Source: Arachnopeziza araneosa (Eukaryota; Ascomycota; Leotiomycetes; Helotiales; Arachnopezizaceae). Taken from it: a DNA stretch of 61,628 bases. The stretch lies in contig QYAI01000194.1 in NCBI GenBank assembly GCA_003988855.1, positions 1 to 61,628 of the forward strand. Reading direction: 5' to 3'. Made by a program: the position numbers and the translations under genes. The notes under the pieces were generated by a model. The model saw nothing but the letters and a program-made list of their open reading frames with translations, had not been told where the DNA came from and did not search any database. Numbering within the stretch: the first letter of the stretch is position 1; each line of letters opens with the position of its first letter. Below are positions 23,335-35,703 of the stretch, one piece after another.

Positions 23335-25101
23335 CTAGATCTTGGAATTTGATTTCGCTTTCAAAATAGCGTCAACCTGCTCTGCTATGTTACACAGTTT
23401 CTCATCATGTTGTCTAAACCCGACAAGCTGAATCGCTACCGGCGCATCCTGGTAGTCTTCGGGACCGGTATCTACGAAATCAGTTTGATATTCTCGAAAC
23501 GGAGCGACATTTAACTCACATAAGCCGTAGACAGTAGCATCTCTCGCGCCATATTTAACATTCTCATCTCTAACGTCCGAGTGCTCCACCCTACCAACTG
23601 GGATGACACACGCAGGATAATCCAAGTAATTGAAGATACAAGTGTAGGTGATGGCTAACCACTTATCCAGCGGTGTAGCCGTGTGGGGAGCAGGTAGAGT
23701 GAGGATACAATCCAGGTGATGCTCTTTCCAGATCTGCTGTACGGCTTTTTGAGCAGCGGCTCGCGCAGCGTGAAGCTCGAAGATGCGCTCTGGGCTCTTG
23801 GCTGGTGTTGTTACCAAACCAGTCATCGCTACAGATGGCGTAAATGGCTCTCCTGAGGATGCGATCAAGTCACATGTGAACTGTTCATTAGCATCTTACA
23901 TCAACATGAAAAGGATGTGTGCCAACCTTTGCGCCATCCAAGGAGTACAGATCCCAGACATTTGCCATTATGGAAGCCATATTCGACATCTGAATGGGTA
24001 CACATTTGACTCCAGCAGCAGTAAGTTTTTTAACACTTCCATCTAGCGCCCTCCTCATCGGTGGTGTTGGTGTATACATTCCATCATCAGCCAGGATACC
24101 GATCCTCAATGGTTCTTTCTTCATGGGCAAGTCTGCCCATCGGACATTGAGAGAAGTCACGTCGAAATCTTGAGGCGAACCTCGCATTAGCGTTTCCATA
24201 AAGAACCGACAAGCACGTGCTGAGGTTGCCATGGGTCCAGCGCTCGGAGTGATACCTGGGATCCCAGGTGCGACCGGACTCTGCTGTCCGCTCCAAGGAG
24301 TGATGTTTGAACTGGGTTTGAAACCATAGATACCATTACAAAGGGCAGGAATCCGTATACTTCCAGCCACATCAGTACCCACTCCGAGGATGCTACCACG
24401 CAGTGCGATCAACGCTCCCTCCCCTCCGGTTGAGCCACCAGCTGTGAGGTTGGTGTTGGAAGGATTCAACGTCCGTCCAAAAACGTTGTTGTCCGAGTCG
24501 GCTGTCATCATCGTCTGCGGAACATTGGTCTTGCAGTAAAGCACCGCTCCAAGAGACAATAGATAATCCACCATTGCTGAGTTGGATTCCGCTGGCTTGT
24601 TGACAAAACACGTCATGCCAATGGTGGCATCCTTTCCCAAAATCTTGAAACTGTCTTTGAGAGAAATTGGTAATCCGTGGAGAGGCCGAAGTGGTTTCCC
24701 AGGATTTTTTGCCCGAATCTTGTCTAAATCACGAGCTCTTTCAATCGCTTCGCCGAAAAAGACTTCTGTGAGACAGTTGACCTATTTCAATTCTCAGTTT
24801 CTTGTTCTTGAAAGTATTGCATCGGACTTACCAACGAGTGAGCTATCGTAGCCCGCTTGCAAAATGCCACGGTGACTTCTTCTGCGGTATATGCACCCCG
24901 AGCAAGATGGTTTACCAAGTCTACCGCATCATGTTCTGTCGTAATCTGAACCTCCCGAGTAGTAAGAATGCCGCACGAATTGGGTATCTCTAGTAAATTC
25001 GTGCTGTTATGAATCTCTGGCGATAGTTTCGGCAACCACTTCTCTGGAATTTGCCCATCACATTCCGCTCTCTTCTTTTCACAGATCTCTTTCCAACCCA
25101 T
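23335..25101 (-). CDS. Amidase (amidase-signature family, acetamidase type)
   Basis: Exons 25101-24832, 24781-23927 and 23880-23335 join to 556 residues. The family hydrolyses carboxylic amides with a Ser-cisSer-Lys triad. Visible residues are Lys132 in LPISLKDSF, Ser207 in the AGGSTGGEGALIALRGS loop and Ser231 in GVGTDVAGSIRIPA. The length and the N-terminal helical region (TREVQITTEHDAVDLV) match fungal general amidases. The start is the ATG before GWKEICEKKRAE. The second intron has an unusual GTTGGC donor but restores the frame (DGAK-FTCDLIASSGEP), has a GCTAAT branch-like site and is 46 nt long. No signal peptide, so the enzyme is probably cytosolic. It lies between the CrtC-like gene and a carboxylesterase on the same strand. 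Confidence 0.92.
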
Positions 25102-25753
25102 GGTAAAGTATGATATTCGAACCTCAACTTGAGAACCAAAAACAGATACCAAAACAATCCCAAGGATTCCAACCTTGAAAGTTACAAGTAAGCCTGCTAA
25201 TATTTGGAAGTGAGATGGTTTACCAAAATCCGAAAGTAAAGAACAAGTCAGAGAGTGGGACTATCGCGGGACCATTTCTCTCCAACAAATTGCCGAGCTC
25301 GAAGCCGATGTCTAGACTTTAACCTCATGCACAACCGAAACGTCGGGATCAGTGCGACATCTTCTCAGAACAAGTTACCGCCGAGAGGACTCTAGTTTCG
25401 ATAGGCACAGCTGTTGCGCTCTAGTCTACGTCCTTCTTTCAAGTTTAGAGGCGCCTTCACCTGCTGCTTTTGGAAAGTCCAGCCTGCGGGGATCTACCCC
25501 ATCTTCTTGACACGCGCCAAGGGCATTGATCCATGGGGGCTGGATGCTTTCGAGCGGATCTTCCCTGCCAGCCACGTGGAGATCGTTTATGCTCGTCATT
25601 AGTAGCTACTAGTTTTTGCGGACCTTGTCAGGTGCAAAGACTGGTATGGTGCATGATTGGAGGAGATGAGGCTCATTGAAGTGAGGTCTATATCAAATTC
25701 AATAACGAGTAACTAGATCGGCTATTCTAATTACATGAATTTGAATGATTTGG
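25102..25753. other. Intergenic
   Basis: Promoter side of the amidase. A plus frame at 25414-25602 (PAGIYPIFLTRAKGIDPWG) looks protein-like but is short and unrecognised; it could be a gene fragment. Confidence 0.4.
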
Positions 25754-27450
25754 CTAGAAAGGACCTGTAGGTAATGGTTTAAAAGTCCCCATGTCTGATC
25801 TTTTGGTCCCAATCTCATCAACAGCTTCCACAAATTTCTCGTAAACTCCCATATCAAGTATGGCTTGCATACGTGTATACTTTCGGACGGGCTCATCTTC
25901 TTCTTCGGTCTTAGTTGTAGCCCTGTCATCAGGTCCAAAAACCATCCATTTTTTGGACGCCGAGAATTCTTCCCATGGATCTCTGCCATATGCAAAATCA
26001 ATCCAAGCTGTCGCCATCTGTTCTGCAAGCGCCCATTGAGCCTCTGACATCTTCTCTTTCATGTTCATGAACACGTATAATAGATCAAGAGCATGGTAAG
26101 CGGTACCCTTGACTGGATTATCAAGCGCAGACAGCTGGTCGAAGTGGTATCCATAAGTCTGTGGAATTTTCGATCGACGCGCATTGAGCCAGTTTGGTGT
26201 CTTAAATAATGCATCGCCTGCCATGTCCTCAAAGATCAACTGTCCTATTAGAGGAGGAGTCTCTGGTTTTAACCCGTACAATTCTAAGATTTTGTCTGTT
26301 TCTTCTTGACTCATAAATTTTGAAATCGTGGAGCGAAAGTATGCATAATCATCAGCCATGATGGTGGCGTGAAAGATGATGCCCTCATGATAAACATCGC
26401 CAACCATAAGCGATTTTATGAAGGCTGGAGGCGATTTTATGTTGTTGAATCTTGGTGTCTCCGTATGGAACCAACCATCATCGCACGGGTTTCCGGTCGC
26501 TCCAATAAGACCAGCAACAGCAGTTGCCGCGTCTGCAACCACACTCTCTGGAGCGGCTCTCAACTTCTCAAGTGCATCCGGTACGGTTCCGTCGATCTTG
26601 AGATGATGCAAAAGGGCTTGAAAATGTCGTTCATGATGTTCGAGTGACCAGGTTGGGATAGTGTTGATAAGGCCGGACATGAGAATCGCACGATGGAAGA
26701 CGGAGGGTTTCGCCGCATGTAATTGATGATCCACTGACATCCCACCTGCGGACTCCCCAAAGAGAGTAACATTATGCTTATCTCCGCCTAAGAGAGATAT
26801 GTAACTTTGAACCCATTCAAGAGCTGTCTGTTGATCTGTGAGACCAAAATTACCAGCACCGAAATGCCCATCCGCAGCCAGCTCATCTCGGATCGCTTTC
26901 GAGGCCAAAAATCCACCAAGTCCCACCCGATAGTTGAAATTGACAGCAACAATGGGAGATCCAACCTTCGCCGAGCGAGAAACGAGATTGACGCAATCGT
27001 AGACTGGACGTTGTGAACCACCAAAGAGGAAAGAGCCACCGTGAATGTAGACCATGACAGGATGGGTTTTCGAACTGGACTCGGGTGGAAGAGTGATATT
27101 CATCACAAGGCATTCCAGTTCCTTCTCTTCTGGTACCTCGAATCTATGCTCGACTGGGATTAAGAAGCTGTCGCCGCGGTATTCTTTGGGATTTGGCGCT
27201 GATGGCCTACCTTGTTCTCAGCGGATGGACTTCAAATGTGGAAGTAGAACCAGTCTTACCCGAGTTTGGTGCCATCATGGAAATCTTTGTTCCACGAGGT
27301 CTTCAACACGGCTCTCGTCCATCTTTTCGATAGGGATGCGTAGGGAATGCCATTGAACTGACGGACTCCATTTGCGAAGAGCAAGCCTTTCAGCCCACCC
27401 AACCCCTCAATATGAGCGACGGCTTCTCCAATGGCGGTTTCTAAAGGCAT
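25754..27450 (-). CDS. Type-B carboxylesterase/lipase family
   Basis: Exons 27450-27260 and 27206-25754 join to 547 residues; the 53-nt intron restores KLG-PSAPNPKEYRG. It is an alpha/beta hydrolase of the carboxylesterase/cholinesterase family, cleaving carboxylic esters. The oxyanion loop is YIHGGSFLFGG (about 116-126) and the nucleophile is Ser215 in TLFGESAGGMS; the TDQQTALEWVQSYI and LGGD blocks precede it. A late His in TAYHALDLLYVF is the likely catalytic histidine. No signal peptide is seen, unlike many fungal secreted lipases, so it is probably intracellular. It is on the same strand as the amidase and divergent from the MFS gene, sharing a roughly 590-bp upstream region. Confidence 0.92.
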
Positions 27451-28042
27451 GCTTCACCCTCAATTGTACATGCAATTGCGATGAAATTGAGATGGGAAGA
27501 GTGAGAAGATTACAAGAATTCTGGGCATATCCGAGCACAGGTCCTCAACTACCAAACCGTAACTTTGAAATTTGATCTCAAATTCCGAAGCGTACACGCG
27601 AAGCTTCCTAAGATAGCTACCGTGAACAGCTAAAAAGGGGTGGAGGCTCGCCAGGCGGTCCAACATGCTCGATGGGGTTTAGAAGTGGTGGGACCTACTT
27701 TTGCCAATCGTGGTCGCACGGCTCGCTAGTGCCCTCACCTTTCCTTTCTTTCTGAACGCCATCTCGGCGGCTTCAGTTGCTTGCTTCGGTTAGCCTGGAA
27801 GGTCTTCAATGCAGCCCAGACTCATTTTGAAAATGCTTCCTGTCTTCGATCTTCCGCCACAGCTTGCTGGATAGATGCTCCTCTATCCTGTGACTCTGTC
27901 AGTGCCATGATCTGATCGTAGCTGCAATCAAAAGTATGATATCAACCTTGTTATAAGTCGGAACCAACCCCTTTCCAATATTGCTCGCCACTCAGGATTA
28001 TTTCATTTTGAATTAATATTCTTAAATCTTCAACTCAACAAG
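27451..28042. promoter_or_regulatory. Shared upstream region, esterase and MFS transporter
   Basis: About 590 bp lie between the divergent start codons of the carboxylesterase (27450) and the MFS transporter (28043). No specific binding site can be named from the sequence. The arrangement allows joint control. That is inference. Confidence 0.35.
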
Positions 28043-30054
28043 ATGCATTCAACCGGGATGTCAACCATTCAACATGAGCTGGTTCCCGGCACAGTCCATC
28101 TTATCGATCTCCAGCACGAAATGCATGTTCAACATGCAGGGAAGAAGGATATTGTACTCGTGCCTCAACCATCTAATGATCCTGCCGACCCACTGGTAAG
28201 CTTGACGTTTACCGCTAGGTTTTCAGCCTACTAACCATAAGCTTAGAGATGGTCGCAATGGAGGAAGATGCAAACTACAATCATTCTATTGTAAGAGGCC
28301 CGTCATTGAATGAGGGATTTTGATTGATGATGAAATAGCTTTTATGGCCTGATCACTTCGTCTATTAGTGCATACACCAGTGCTGCTTTTGTTCAAATCA
28401 TCATTGAAAATCCTTACATCAACTATGTTGACCTCAGTCATGCCGCTGCTCTTGGAACGTTGTTTGCGGGATGGGGAAATGTTTGGTTCATGCCAATGTC
28501 TAACAGTTCGTGGCTCTCAGAATATCAAGGAGATTTTAAGTTGACAAAAAGCCAGAACTGGGACGACGATTTGTCTACCTGTTATCTTTAGCAATCATCA
28601 TTGTAGGACAAGGTATTTACCTGTCAATGCATAACAGAAGCATGTATCTCGCGCAAGCTGCTGTCACCGGAATTGGTATTGCACCATTCGAGGCATTGAT
28701 TGAAATCTCGGTAAGTTCTTAATACCACTCATTCTTGTCACCAACTAATATCTCAGATCTCCGATGTTTATTTCGCGCATGAAAGAGGTACCAAGCTTGG
28801 TATCTATATCGTCTCCATCGCGGGCGGTTCTTTCCTCGGACCCCTCATTGGTGGATACATTGCAACTTCCATGGGCTGGCAATGGATCGTCAAATTCGGC
28901 ATGATTTTTGCTGCTGCCCTCTGGCTCGTCATGTTCTTTCTCCTCCCGGAGACTAAATTCATTCGTGACGAACGCAACAGCGAGTTATCAATTGGCGATG
29001 GACTGCGACCTGGCAGTGAGAGTAATTCTACGACCTTTGCGACGAGTCAAACTGACAAGAAAGATTCGAGCGTGGATAGCGTATCTGATGATATCGTTCG
29101 TCAGCCAACGGTTGATGTCGGACTTGCACACGTGGAGAGGAAGTGGTACGCAGGCTACACCCTGTGGACTGTATTCCCAGGTACTTTTGGAGATGTCGTG
29201 CAGGACACCATCCAGCCATTCCGTGTTATGTGGTATCCGCTCATTTTCTGGGTATGTTTGAGAATTCATTCGGTGAGGTGTTACTGATAATTGGTTCAGT
29301 GCGGAATTGTTTACGGCTCATGTGTTTGCTGGTTGGGTGTTCAGGCTGTGACAATCGTGGCAATCTTTGCCGCGCCTCCGTATCTCTTTAAACCTTCCAA
29401 AATTGGAAACCTGGCAATTGCTTCGATCATCGGTACAGTCATTGGGTAAGAGTCTCTTTAATCTCTCAAATTTCTCCCATGCCAACTTCAATAGCTCCAT
29501 CTACTCCGGTCCAGTCGCCAATTGGTGGGTGATAAAGAAAACGCAAAAGAATGGTGGATATCGTGAACCAGAATTCAGGTTGTATACTGTCATCCCGGGA
29601 GCATTCATCATGGCTGGTGGCCTTCTCATATACGGTCTCGGAGCAGCCCATGGAGTAAACTATATCGTTCCTGCCATCGGCATGGCACTGATTGCCATTG
29701 GTCTTACCATTGGAGGAGCAATCATTATGGCATTCGTCATCGATTGCTACAAAGAGATTGCTCCTCAAGCCGTTACTGCCGTAATTATCATCAGAAACAC
29801 GATGGGTTTTGCTATTACCTTTGGAACCACTCGTAAGTAGAAAGTCTCCTGTCTTCCAGGCTCTTGAAAGAAGTGAGCTGACCTTTCTAGAGTGGGTCGA
29901 GAACCAGGGACTTCAGAACACCTTCATCACAATGGGCGTTCTTGCCTGGGTTATTTTCATGAGTGCTGGAGCTATCATATTGTACGGAAAGAGACTCAGG
30001 AAGTTGACAGCAGCGTCTTACTTGGCCAATGCTGCAATTCATGGTCATCAGTGA
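28043..30054 (+). CDS. MFS transporter, eight exons
   Basis: Exons 28043-28195, 28247-28290, 28339-28505, 28556-28710, 28757-29251, 29300-29445, 29495-29832 and 29891-30054 join to 553 residues with all phases matching. The N-terminal tail ends in DPADPLRWSQWRK, the usual start of fungal DHA1-like transporters. FAGWGNVWFMPMSN-KLGRRFVYL marks the helix 2-3 loop, with Lys restored by splicing at 28505/28556. LPETKFIRDER follows helix 6, then a charged central loop, and GGYREPEFRL opens the second half. The protein also shows AFVIDCYKE and WVENQGLQNTFI near the end. The family moves small organic compounds by proton coupling; the substrate cannot be read. Its position next to hydrolase genes suggests transport of a related compound. 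Confidence 0.9.
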
Positions 30055-31020
30055 TGGTAATCCTTTGATGTAGAATAAATTAGGGGTTGCACGTATTCTT
30101 TTGGTGGAAATTTGGGCAAATTTGAATCTTTGGTGATTTATTTGCTGGTTGTTTTTAAGCGGTGGTGTTTCATGGTGTTAAGATTAGGGCGGATGGTTAT
30201 AGTGTGGGGAGAATGTATTCAGTTCTCGGATATTTTGACTAAAGATTATTTATTGTATCTCTGTTATCATGTTTCTTCGTGATGAAGTCAAATAGATAGA
30301 CTGAGATGAGCTTTTAGTGAGGACAGGGCATAGCGAAGAGGCAACGTCGTACTGTTTGCCATCTCCAATGCGGCTCTTCATAATTCATCCTACCAAAGTT
30401 CCGCTCGGAATTGGCATGTTACAGCGTTTCCCCGATCCAGGTTGTCCCGCCGGGAGCCACCCATCATAGATTAGCTCCTCGACTAGTTAGCTTCTTCCTA
30501 TTGCTAGCATCCGCAAGAACCATCGCCAGCACAAGGCTATGCGATTCGGTGAGTGGCTCTCAGTGGTGATTATGAACGTATCAATTGATGCTGTGGAAAT
30601 CGTGGGTGCCGGGGCGTGGTCCTGATATGGTAGGTCGGTGCGCCGGCTCGGAGTTGGGCTGGAGAAGGAAGGCGTATGCAAGGCACAGATAGTGGTGGTG
30701 TTGAGAGATCGCTACAGTACATGGGAGTTCTCCAAGCGAGCCTTATCTTCGGGCTTTGGTATCCCTGTAGGTGATGCGCCGTCGCGGGGTACATTTTTAT
30801 TTACTTTGGCATTCTAAAATCTGTCTGTTGTGTTTTTGTACTAAGTCCTTGCGAAAGAAGCGATTATCTATATCAATGAAATAATCTTGTACAGATCATC
30901 TTCTATTCCATCCCAGATACATCATCTCCCTTCAATCAACTCCCCATTTCTCGAACACGCTCCAAGCCGCCCACCTCACAACCTGGATCTCGAACCCAAC
31001 TCCGCCACAAACTCAACATC
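30055..31020. other. Intergenic
   Basis: 3' flank of the MFS gene and promoter of the DUF3237 gene. Short frames on the minus strand near 30.5-30.8 kb are Pro/His-rich and not convincing. Confidence 0.5.
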
Positions 31021-31741
31021 ATGTCTACCACCACTCCTCAAAACCACACTCCCTCTCCAGGAAATGCTTTCTTTCCCGAAATCCCCCCAATGCGCGCTCC
31101 ACACCTCGAATACGTATATCGTCTGCAAGCCGTCATGGCTGAAGGACCCAACGCTGGGTACGACATCAAGCGAGTCAACGGCGGAAGTACATCACGCTCT
31201 GTGATCCATATCGCCGGAGGGACCGTCAAAGGGCCTGGGATCGAGGGCGTGGTCGTACCCGGCAGCGGCGCAGATTGGGCAGAGGAGGTATACGCCGATA
31301 AAGTGAGCTTTCTTCGCATGCCATCTTTCTCCTTCCACACAGCAAGATCTACACCTGCAACCCAAAAAGATGCTCACAATCGATCCCCAGATCTTCTACC
31401 GCCTCGACGCCCGCTACACGATCCGCACTCACGACGACCACCACGTCTACATCCGCGCCAGAGGCATCTACCGGCTGGGGCCGTCGGTGCCCTTCGACCC
31501 GGCGCGACCGCCGCCCGAGACCGTCACCCAAGACGACGTCGAGTACTTCTCGCACCTGACGTTCGAGGCCGGTGAGGGCCCGTACAACTGGCTGAATAAC
31601 TGTGTCTGTGTGGGTGTCATGCAGAGTCATAAGAACGTCGTCTGTATCGATTGTTGGCGGTTGACGAATTTCCCTGGCAGGGCGGTCGAGGAGCTCGTTC
31701 GACGGGAGAGGAGTTGTTTGCCGCCGAGGCCGGGGGTGTAG
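31021..31741 (+). CDS. DUF3237 family protein
   Basis: Exons 31021-31302 and 31343-31741 join to 226 residues; the intron is 40 nt. The family pattern is clear: APHLEYVYRLQ near residue 24, GGTVKGPGIEGVVVPGSGADW near 66-86, then RYTIRTHDDHHVYIRARGIY and a C-terminal ECHLTFEAG-like FSHLTFEAGEGPYNWLN stretch. DUF3237 proteins are small beta-barrel-like proteins of unknown activity, common near oxidoreductases in fungal and bacterial metabolic loci. No signal peptide. The gene converges on the FAD oxidoreductase with a gap of about 240 bp. Confidence 0.85.
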
Positions 31742-31977
31742 GTTGGCAGTGGCTGGTCGGAATAATCAATTCAAGTTTTGAATGCAAAATTTTGCTAATA
31801 CGCTGCTGTTCTGTTGAAAATCTACATGTCAACTTGGTCTCTAAACCTTTCCATATAACCTTTGCATCCTCTCCGCAGAAGTAAAGTTTCCTTCAAACAC
31901 TATCCTTGTGTATGGGACACAAAAAGCGGTTTTGATATTCTGAAAACGTTCATTCGATCAAATCTAACCTAAGAGAT

Positions 31978-33684
31978 CTACAATTTAACAAAATTCCCCA
32001 CGGCCGAATCACGCAACCTCTCCTCTGAAATCAAATACTGCTCAGGAAACCAACTCTCCGCCTCCTTTTCTTGGCCCAATATCATTAGAGCTAAGGCTTT
32101 TCCGCAGAGCCAAGCATTCACCATTCCCTCGCCTGTATATCCAGCGGAAACCCATTCGCCGCCGTTCGGTTCAGGTGTGGCTCTGTTCTTAGTACCATTG
32201 GTTTGACTGGTACCATTGACATGATCATTTCCATTCACATGGTCATTGCCATTCACATGGTCATTGCCATTCACATGGTCATTGCCATTCATATCCTCAA
32301 CCATCATTCTTCCAGTCATAGACTCCTCCAGTCTCCCAACCCAAGGAGTATTATCCGCACTGAAACCCATAGTACCAGTCCACATAGCCTTGACCTTGAA
32401 TCCGTTCTCCTCTGAGCCTAGCCCCCTACTCGAAGTGAAAGCTTTGGAAAGAGCGGTCGACAGATGTTCCGTGATATCTGGATTCAATTCATCGTCTTTC
32501 GCAACACCGAATTCTTCAATGCCATGATATCGCGACTGAACCATGCCACCACCCAACATCATCTCACCTCCTTTAACGAGAGGACTCTTGGAGATGACCT
32601 TTCGCGGCAGCTGGGTCAAATAGTCGAATCCAACCTCGTAGTTCAAGGACCAGGATCGTTTGTCTCCTTGGAAGGGGAAAGTGGATGGTGGGTCCTGGGC
32701 GGACATTTGACCGCGGACCGGGAAGATGCGGTTGCGGAGGCCGGGGATGAGATGGCTGACGTGGGAGTTGGTGCAGTGGATAACATGTTTGGCTATGATT
32801 TGTCCTCGAGGAGTCGAGACGGTGAATTTTCCGGACGAAGTTTTTTCGATTTTGATAGCGGGTGTGAATGGATGTATACTGAAGCCGGCGTCTTCACGTT
32901 GAAGATTGGAGAGTATGCCAGTGATAAGCCTGTACGGCCAAGCGGCTCCGGCTCGCGATATGATGATACCCTTTGCTGTTTCTGTGCCGTATTTCTATAG
33001 TTTTTGTCAGACTGAACCAATAAAAGGGTGATGTCACGATTAGTTTACCTTCAAACCTTCCTCACTTTCTACAATTTCCCGCTGTGCTGCTTCTTCTTCA
33101 AAGTCTTCCTTGAAAACTCCCGTCGCATGCTTCACATCTTCCCAAGCCTCAGCGGAATAGAAAACAGTCGCCGTCTCAAAACATCTGACTTGACTCTCCT
33201 CTAGCAGTCCCTCCTCTTTCGCCACTTTGAGTAATGCCTCTACATGAGCCAGTCTGAAACGTAAGATCTTCATCGCAGCAGCTTTCCCTATCGCATCTTT
33301 AATCTCTCTGTAATCACCAAACCCCACCTCGTTGATGTGTCCTCCGTTTCTTCCAGTTGCTCCACCGCAAACCTCTCGTGCTTCCAGGAGAACAATGTTA
33401 CCTTTCTCGTGAGCTATGCCATTAGACAAGCATTGTCTAGATCGAATGAGTTGTCGTGCAATAGATGTCCCAGTGATACCAGATCCAATGATAACGTACT
33501 CCGCAGTTGGCGGTGGAAGTTGTGTCGGTGTAGATTGGAAATCAGGGTGGATATCTGATAACCAGAATGAATTCGTTCGTTCTACACTTGGAAGGCCGGG
33601 ATCTGCGTTCATGCGAGCCAGAGCCGCATGCTTCACCTCGTCTGAGACGGTTGGGTCTGCGAACACTTTGTGTAGGAAGGCCAT
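31978..33684 (-). CDS. FAD-dependent oxidoreductase (DAO family)
   Basis: Exons 33684-33049 and 32994-31978 join to 550 residues. The FAD-binding Rossmann motif is YVIIGSGITGTSIARQL near residue 62, followed by LLEAREVCGGATGRNGGHI, the second conserved FAD contact. Later blocks are VRGQMSAQ, WTGTMGFSADNTPWVG and WVSAGYTGEGMVNAWLCG, which places it in the D-amino-acid/sarcosine/glycine oxidase-like (DAO) superfamily. The substrate is probably an amine or amino acid derivative; this is inference. An 18-bp tandem repeat codes for four copies of NGNDHV between the WVGRLEESMTG and WVSAGYTGEG blocks, in a likely surface loop. No signal peptide. Confidence 0.9.
32213..32295 (-). repeat. 18-bp coding repeat (NGNDHV x4) in the oxidoreductase
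   Basis: CCATTCACATGGTCATTG recurs in tandem on the plus strand, with a diverged copy at each edge. It keeps the reading frame and inserts a hydrophilic Asn/Asp/His loop between two conserved FAD-oxidoreductase blocks. Confidence 0.9.
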
Positions 33685-34739
33685 AACGAAGCGTAATATT
33701 TTATGGGAGATTGATGAAACGAGAGGAGTGTACGATGTTTGAATCGGTGAAATATCCTAGAAAGTGTAAAGAAGAAACCGAAGTTGTACAACCTAATAAA
33801 ACCTTGAGGGATCCTTTTGGAGCAACGATAATTTCGTCAAGTCACGCCATCTCATGGAGGATAGACGTCGGTTCGAACTCCACCATCTGGAGGTACCGGC
33901 CGTCATGGCAGCTTTGCAAGTCTCAACAATTCCGCGCAGGATGAGCACCCACACCACCCGGCGCAGGTAGTGACATAGTCTCGTGGTGCGGAGACGATTA
34001 TTGAGGTTCAGCCACGGCCAGCTCTCACTTCCAAGAGTCCTAAGATCTCGGAGTGGCCGTACGAGATGCGCTGTCGCTCCAACCTCTCTATGAGTAGTCG
34101 AATCTAGCTTTCGGGCGCTTAGGATTTCCCAATACAGGAATGATATCAGATGCACACGGGTAATTTGAGATCTAGATAGCTTGAGTATCGTGTGTCGTGC
34201 ATATCGTCGCTCGCTTGGGTCTCTTTTTTTTGCTGAGTCGTCCGCTAAACTCAATATGTCAGGTCGACACGCTGGTCTCGTCAGATGGACTTGCTAGAAT
34301 CCAGAACACGGCCAAGACAGTGATTCAAAGCTTGGAATTTGGCTGTTCCGTGCCGACTTGATCCTTTGGAGACATCGGAACTCAAAATGCTTCCACCATC
34401 CGCACCTTCGGCTCGTGTGGAATTCTACCTCGGATCGTTACAATTCTATCTCTCGTCTCTTCGTTCCGTCGGAGCTTCAAGCTTTGGTGAGGGATATTGC
34501 GGCTACTTTCCACAGCTTGGGTTAAGTTCCTTGTCATGGCGAGATCGGGAAGATACAGCCTGACTGTGAGGGTACACTCCGGGCACTGAAGGCTCCGTAG
34601 CCTGATTATTCATTCCGTATTTTGACTGACTCACCTTTTTACACTTGATTGTTTTGCTGATTGAAGTGATAGCCTATTTCGTCTTGATTTCTGTCTTTGT
34701 TCCTTCTAGATCTTCGAACCTCGCCATCATCATTCCACC
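33685..34739. other. Divergent intergenic region
   Basis: About 1 kb between the oxidoreductase and the acetyltransferase start codons. A 153-codon minus frame (34254-33793) is Arg/Ser/Leu-rich with no family resemblance and is not called. Confidence 0.45.
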
Positions 34740-35605
34740 ATGTCAACGAGCATGGCTTCACTCGCCGTCAACCCGAGATACATACACACTATACACAAGC
34801 TTGAGAACGGTCAGTATTGAAGTCTCCCAAGATAGGTCGAGTTGCTCGGTTAATACTCCTCTCATCTTCAGATACTCAATCCCTCACTTCCGCAGCCCGT
34901 ACAGTGGGATCAGCATTCGACCAGGATCCGTTTGTGGCCTGGCTGCGCCCAGGTGCGCGAACATGGGGTCATTTCTCACTGGAGACACTGAAATGGCAAC
35001 GACGGCGATTCATCAGATCACGAATCAAAGCGGAGATAGTGCGCGTCAGTACAGAAACGGTGGTTGAAGGGAATTCAAAAGAGAGGTCGCGCGCTCCACT
35101 GAGTGAAGACGATAGGTTCGCAGGGATAGCCATTTTATATCGGCCGGAGAATCTGGGGAAGAAGTACAATCTGAAGCAGATATGGCAAGCACTTATGCTA
35201 AGACTGAGAGATGCACTCGATCCAGCGGATGATGAGGGAAGCAATATGGAGGTTGTAGTCCCATTCCTCGTCACTGGAATGTTAAGACTGACCGATGGAC
35301 AGCGGGTAGAACAGATGTGCGCTGTTGATGAGCAACAGTATGAGTGGCAAGTGGCCCGGTTCCCAAACAAACCTTTATGGGTTCTGGACGTGTGTTGTGT
35401 GCGGCCGTCTGCGCAAGGAAGAGGGGCGGGGAAGAAATTGATGGAATGGGTGGTAGAGCAGACAAAAAATGGTGCTTGCTCATTGAAGTGCACCGATGAG
35501 AAGAATATTGCATTCTATCGGAGATTTGGATTCGAAGTCACGGAATCGAAAGTAATGAGCGATGGGGATGATGTGGTGCGGACCTGGCTTATGACAAGAT
35601 CATGA
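34740..35605 (+). CDS. GNAT-family N-acetyltransferase
   Basis: Exons 34740-34809 and 34872-35605 join to 267 residues, giving an N-terminus MSTSMASLAVNPRYIHTI and KLEN-DTQSLTSAARTVGSAF. The acetyl-CoA loop is visible as LDVCCVRPSAQGRGAGKKLMEW (about 210-231, with Q-G-R-G-A-G), followed by NIAFYRRFGFEVTES, the usual beta5/alpha4 end of the fold. The N-terminal ASAAFxxDPFxxWL-like opening is common in fungal GNAT proteins of unknown substrate. The 62-nt intron removes the alternative start at 34817. No targeting signal; probably cytosolic. Confidence 0.88.
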
Positions 35606-35703
35606 TCAGGCCTATCACTCGCATGAGACAAGAGGGTGTCTTAGACTCTTTACATGAGGAAGTTTATTCAAATTACCCCTCGTTTCATTCTCGTGATTTA
35701 TTT

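Noticed and set aside
28506..28540. A 35-nt intron in the 28-kb MFS gene
   Set aside because: A 50-nt intron ending CCAG at 28555 also fits the phase, restores KLGRR and matches the usual intron length here.
33865..33905. GGTTCGAACTCC resembling a tRNA T-arm
   Set aside because: The T-stem does not pair properly and no acceptor or D-arm can be fitted around it.
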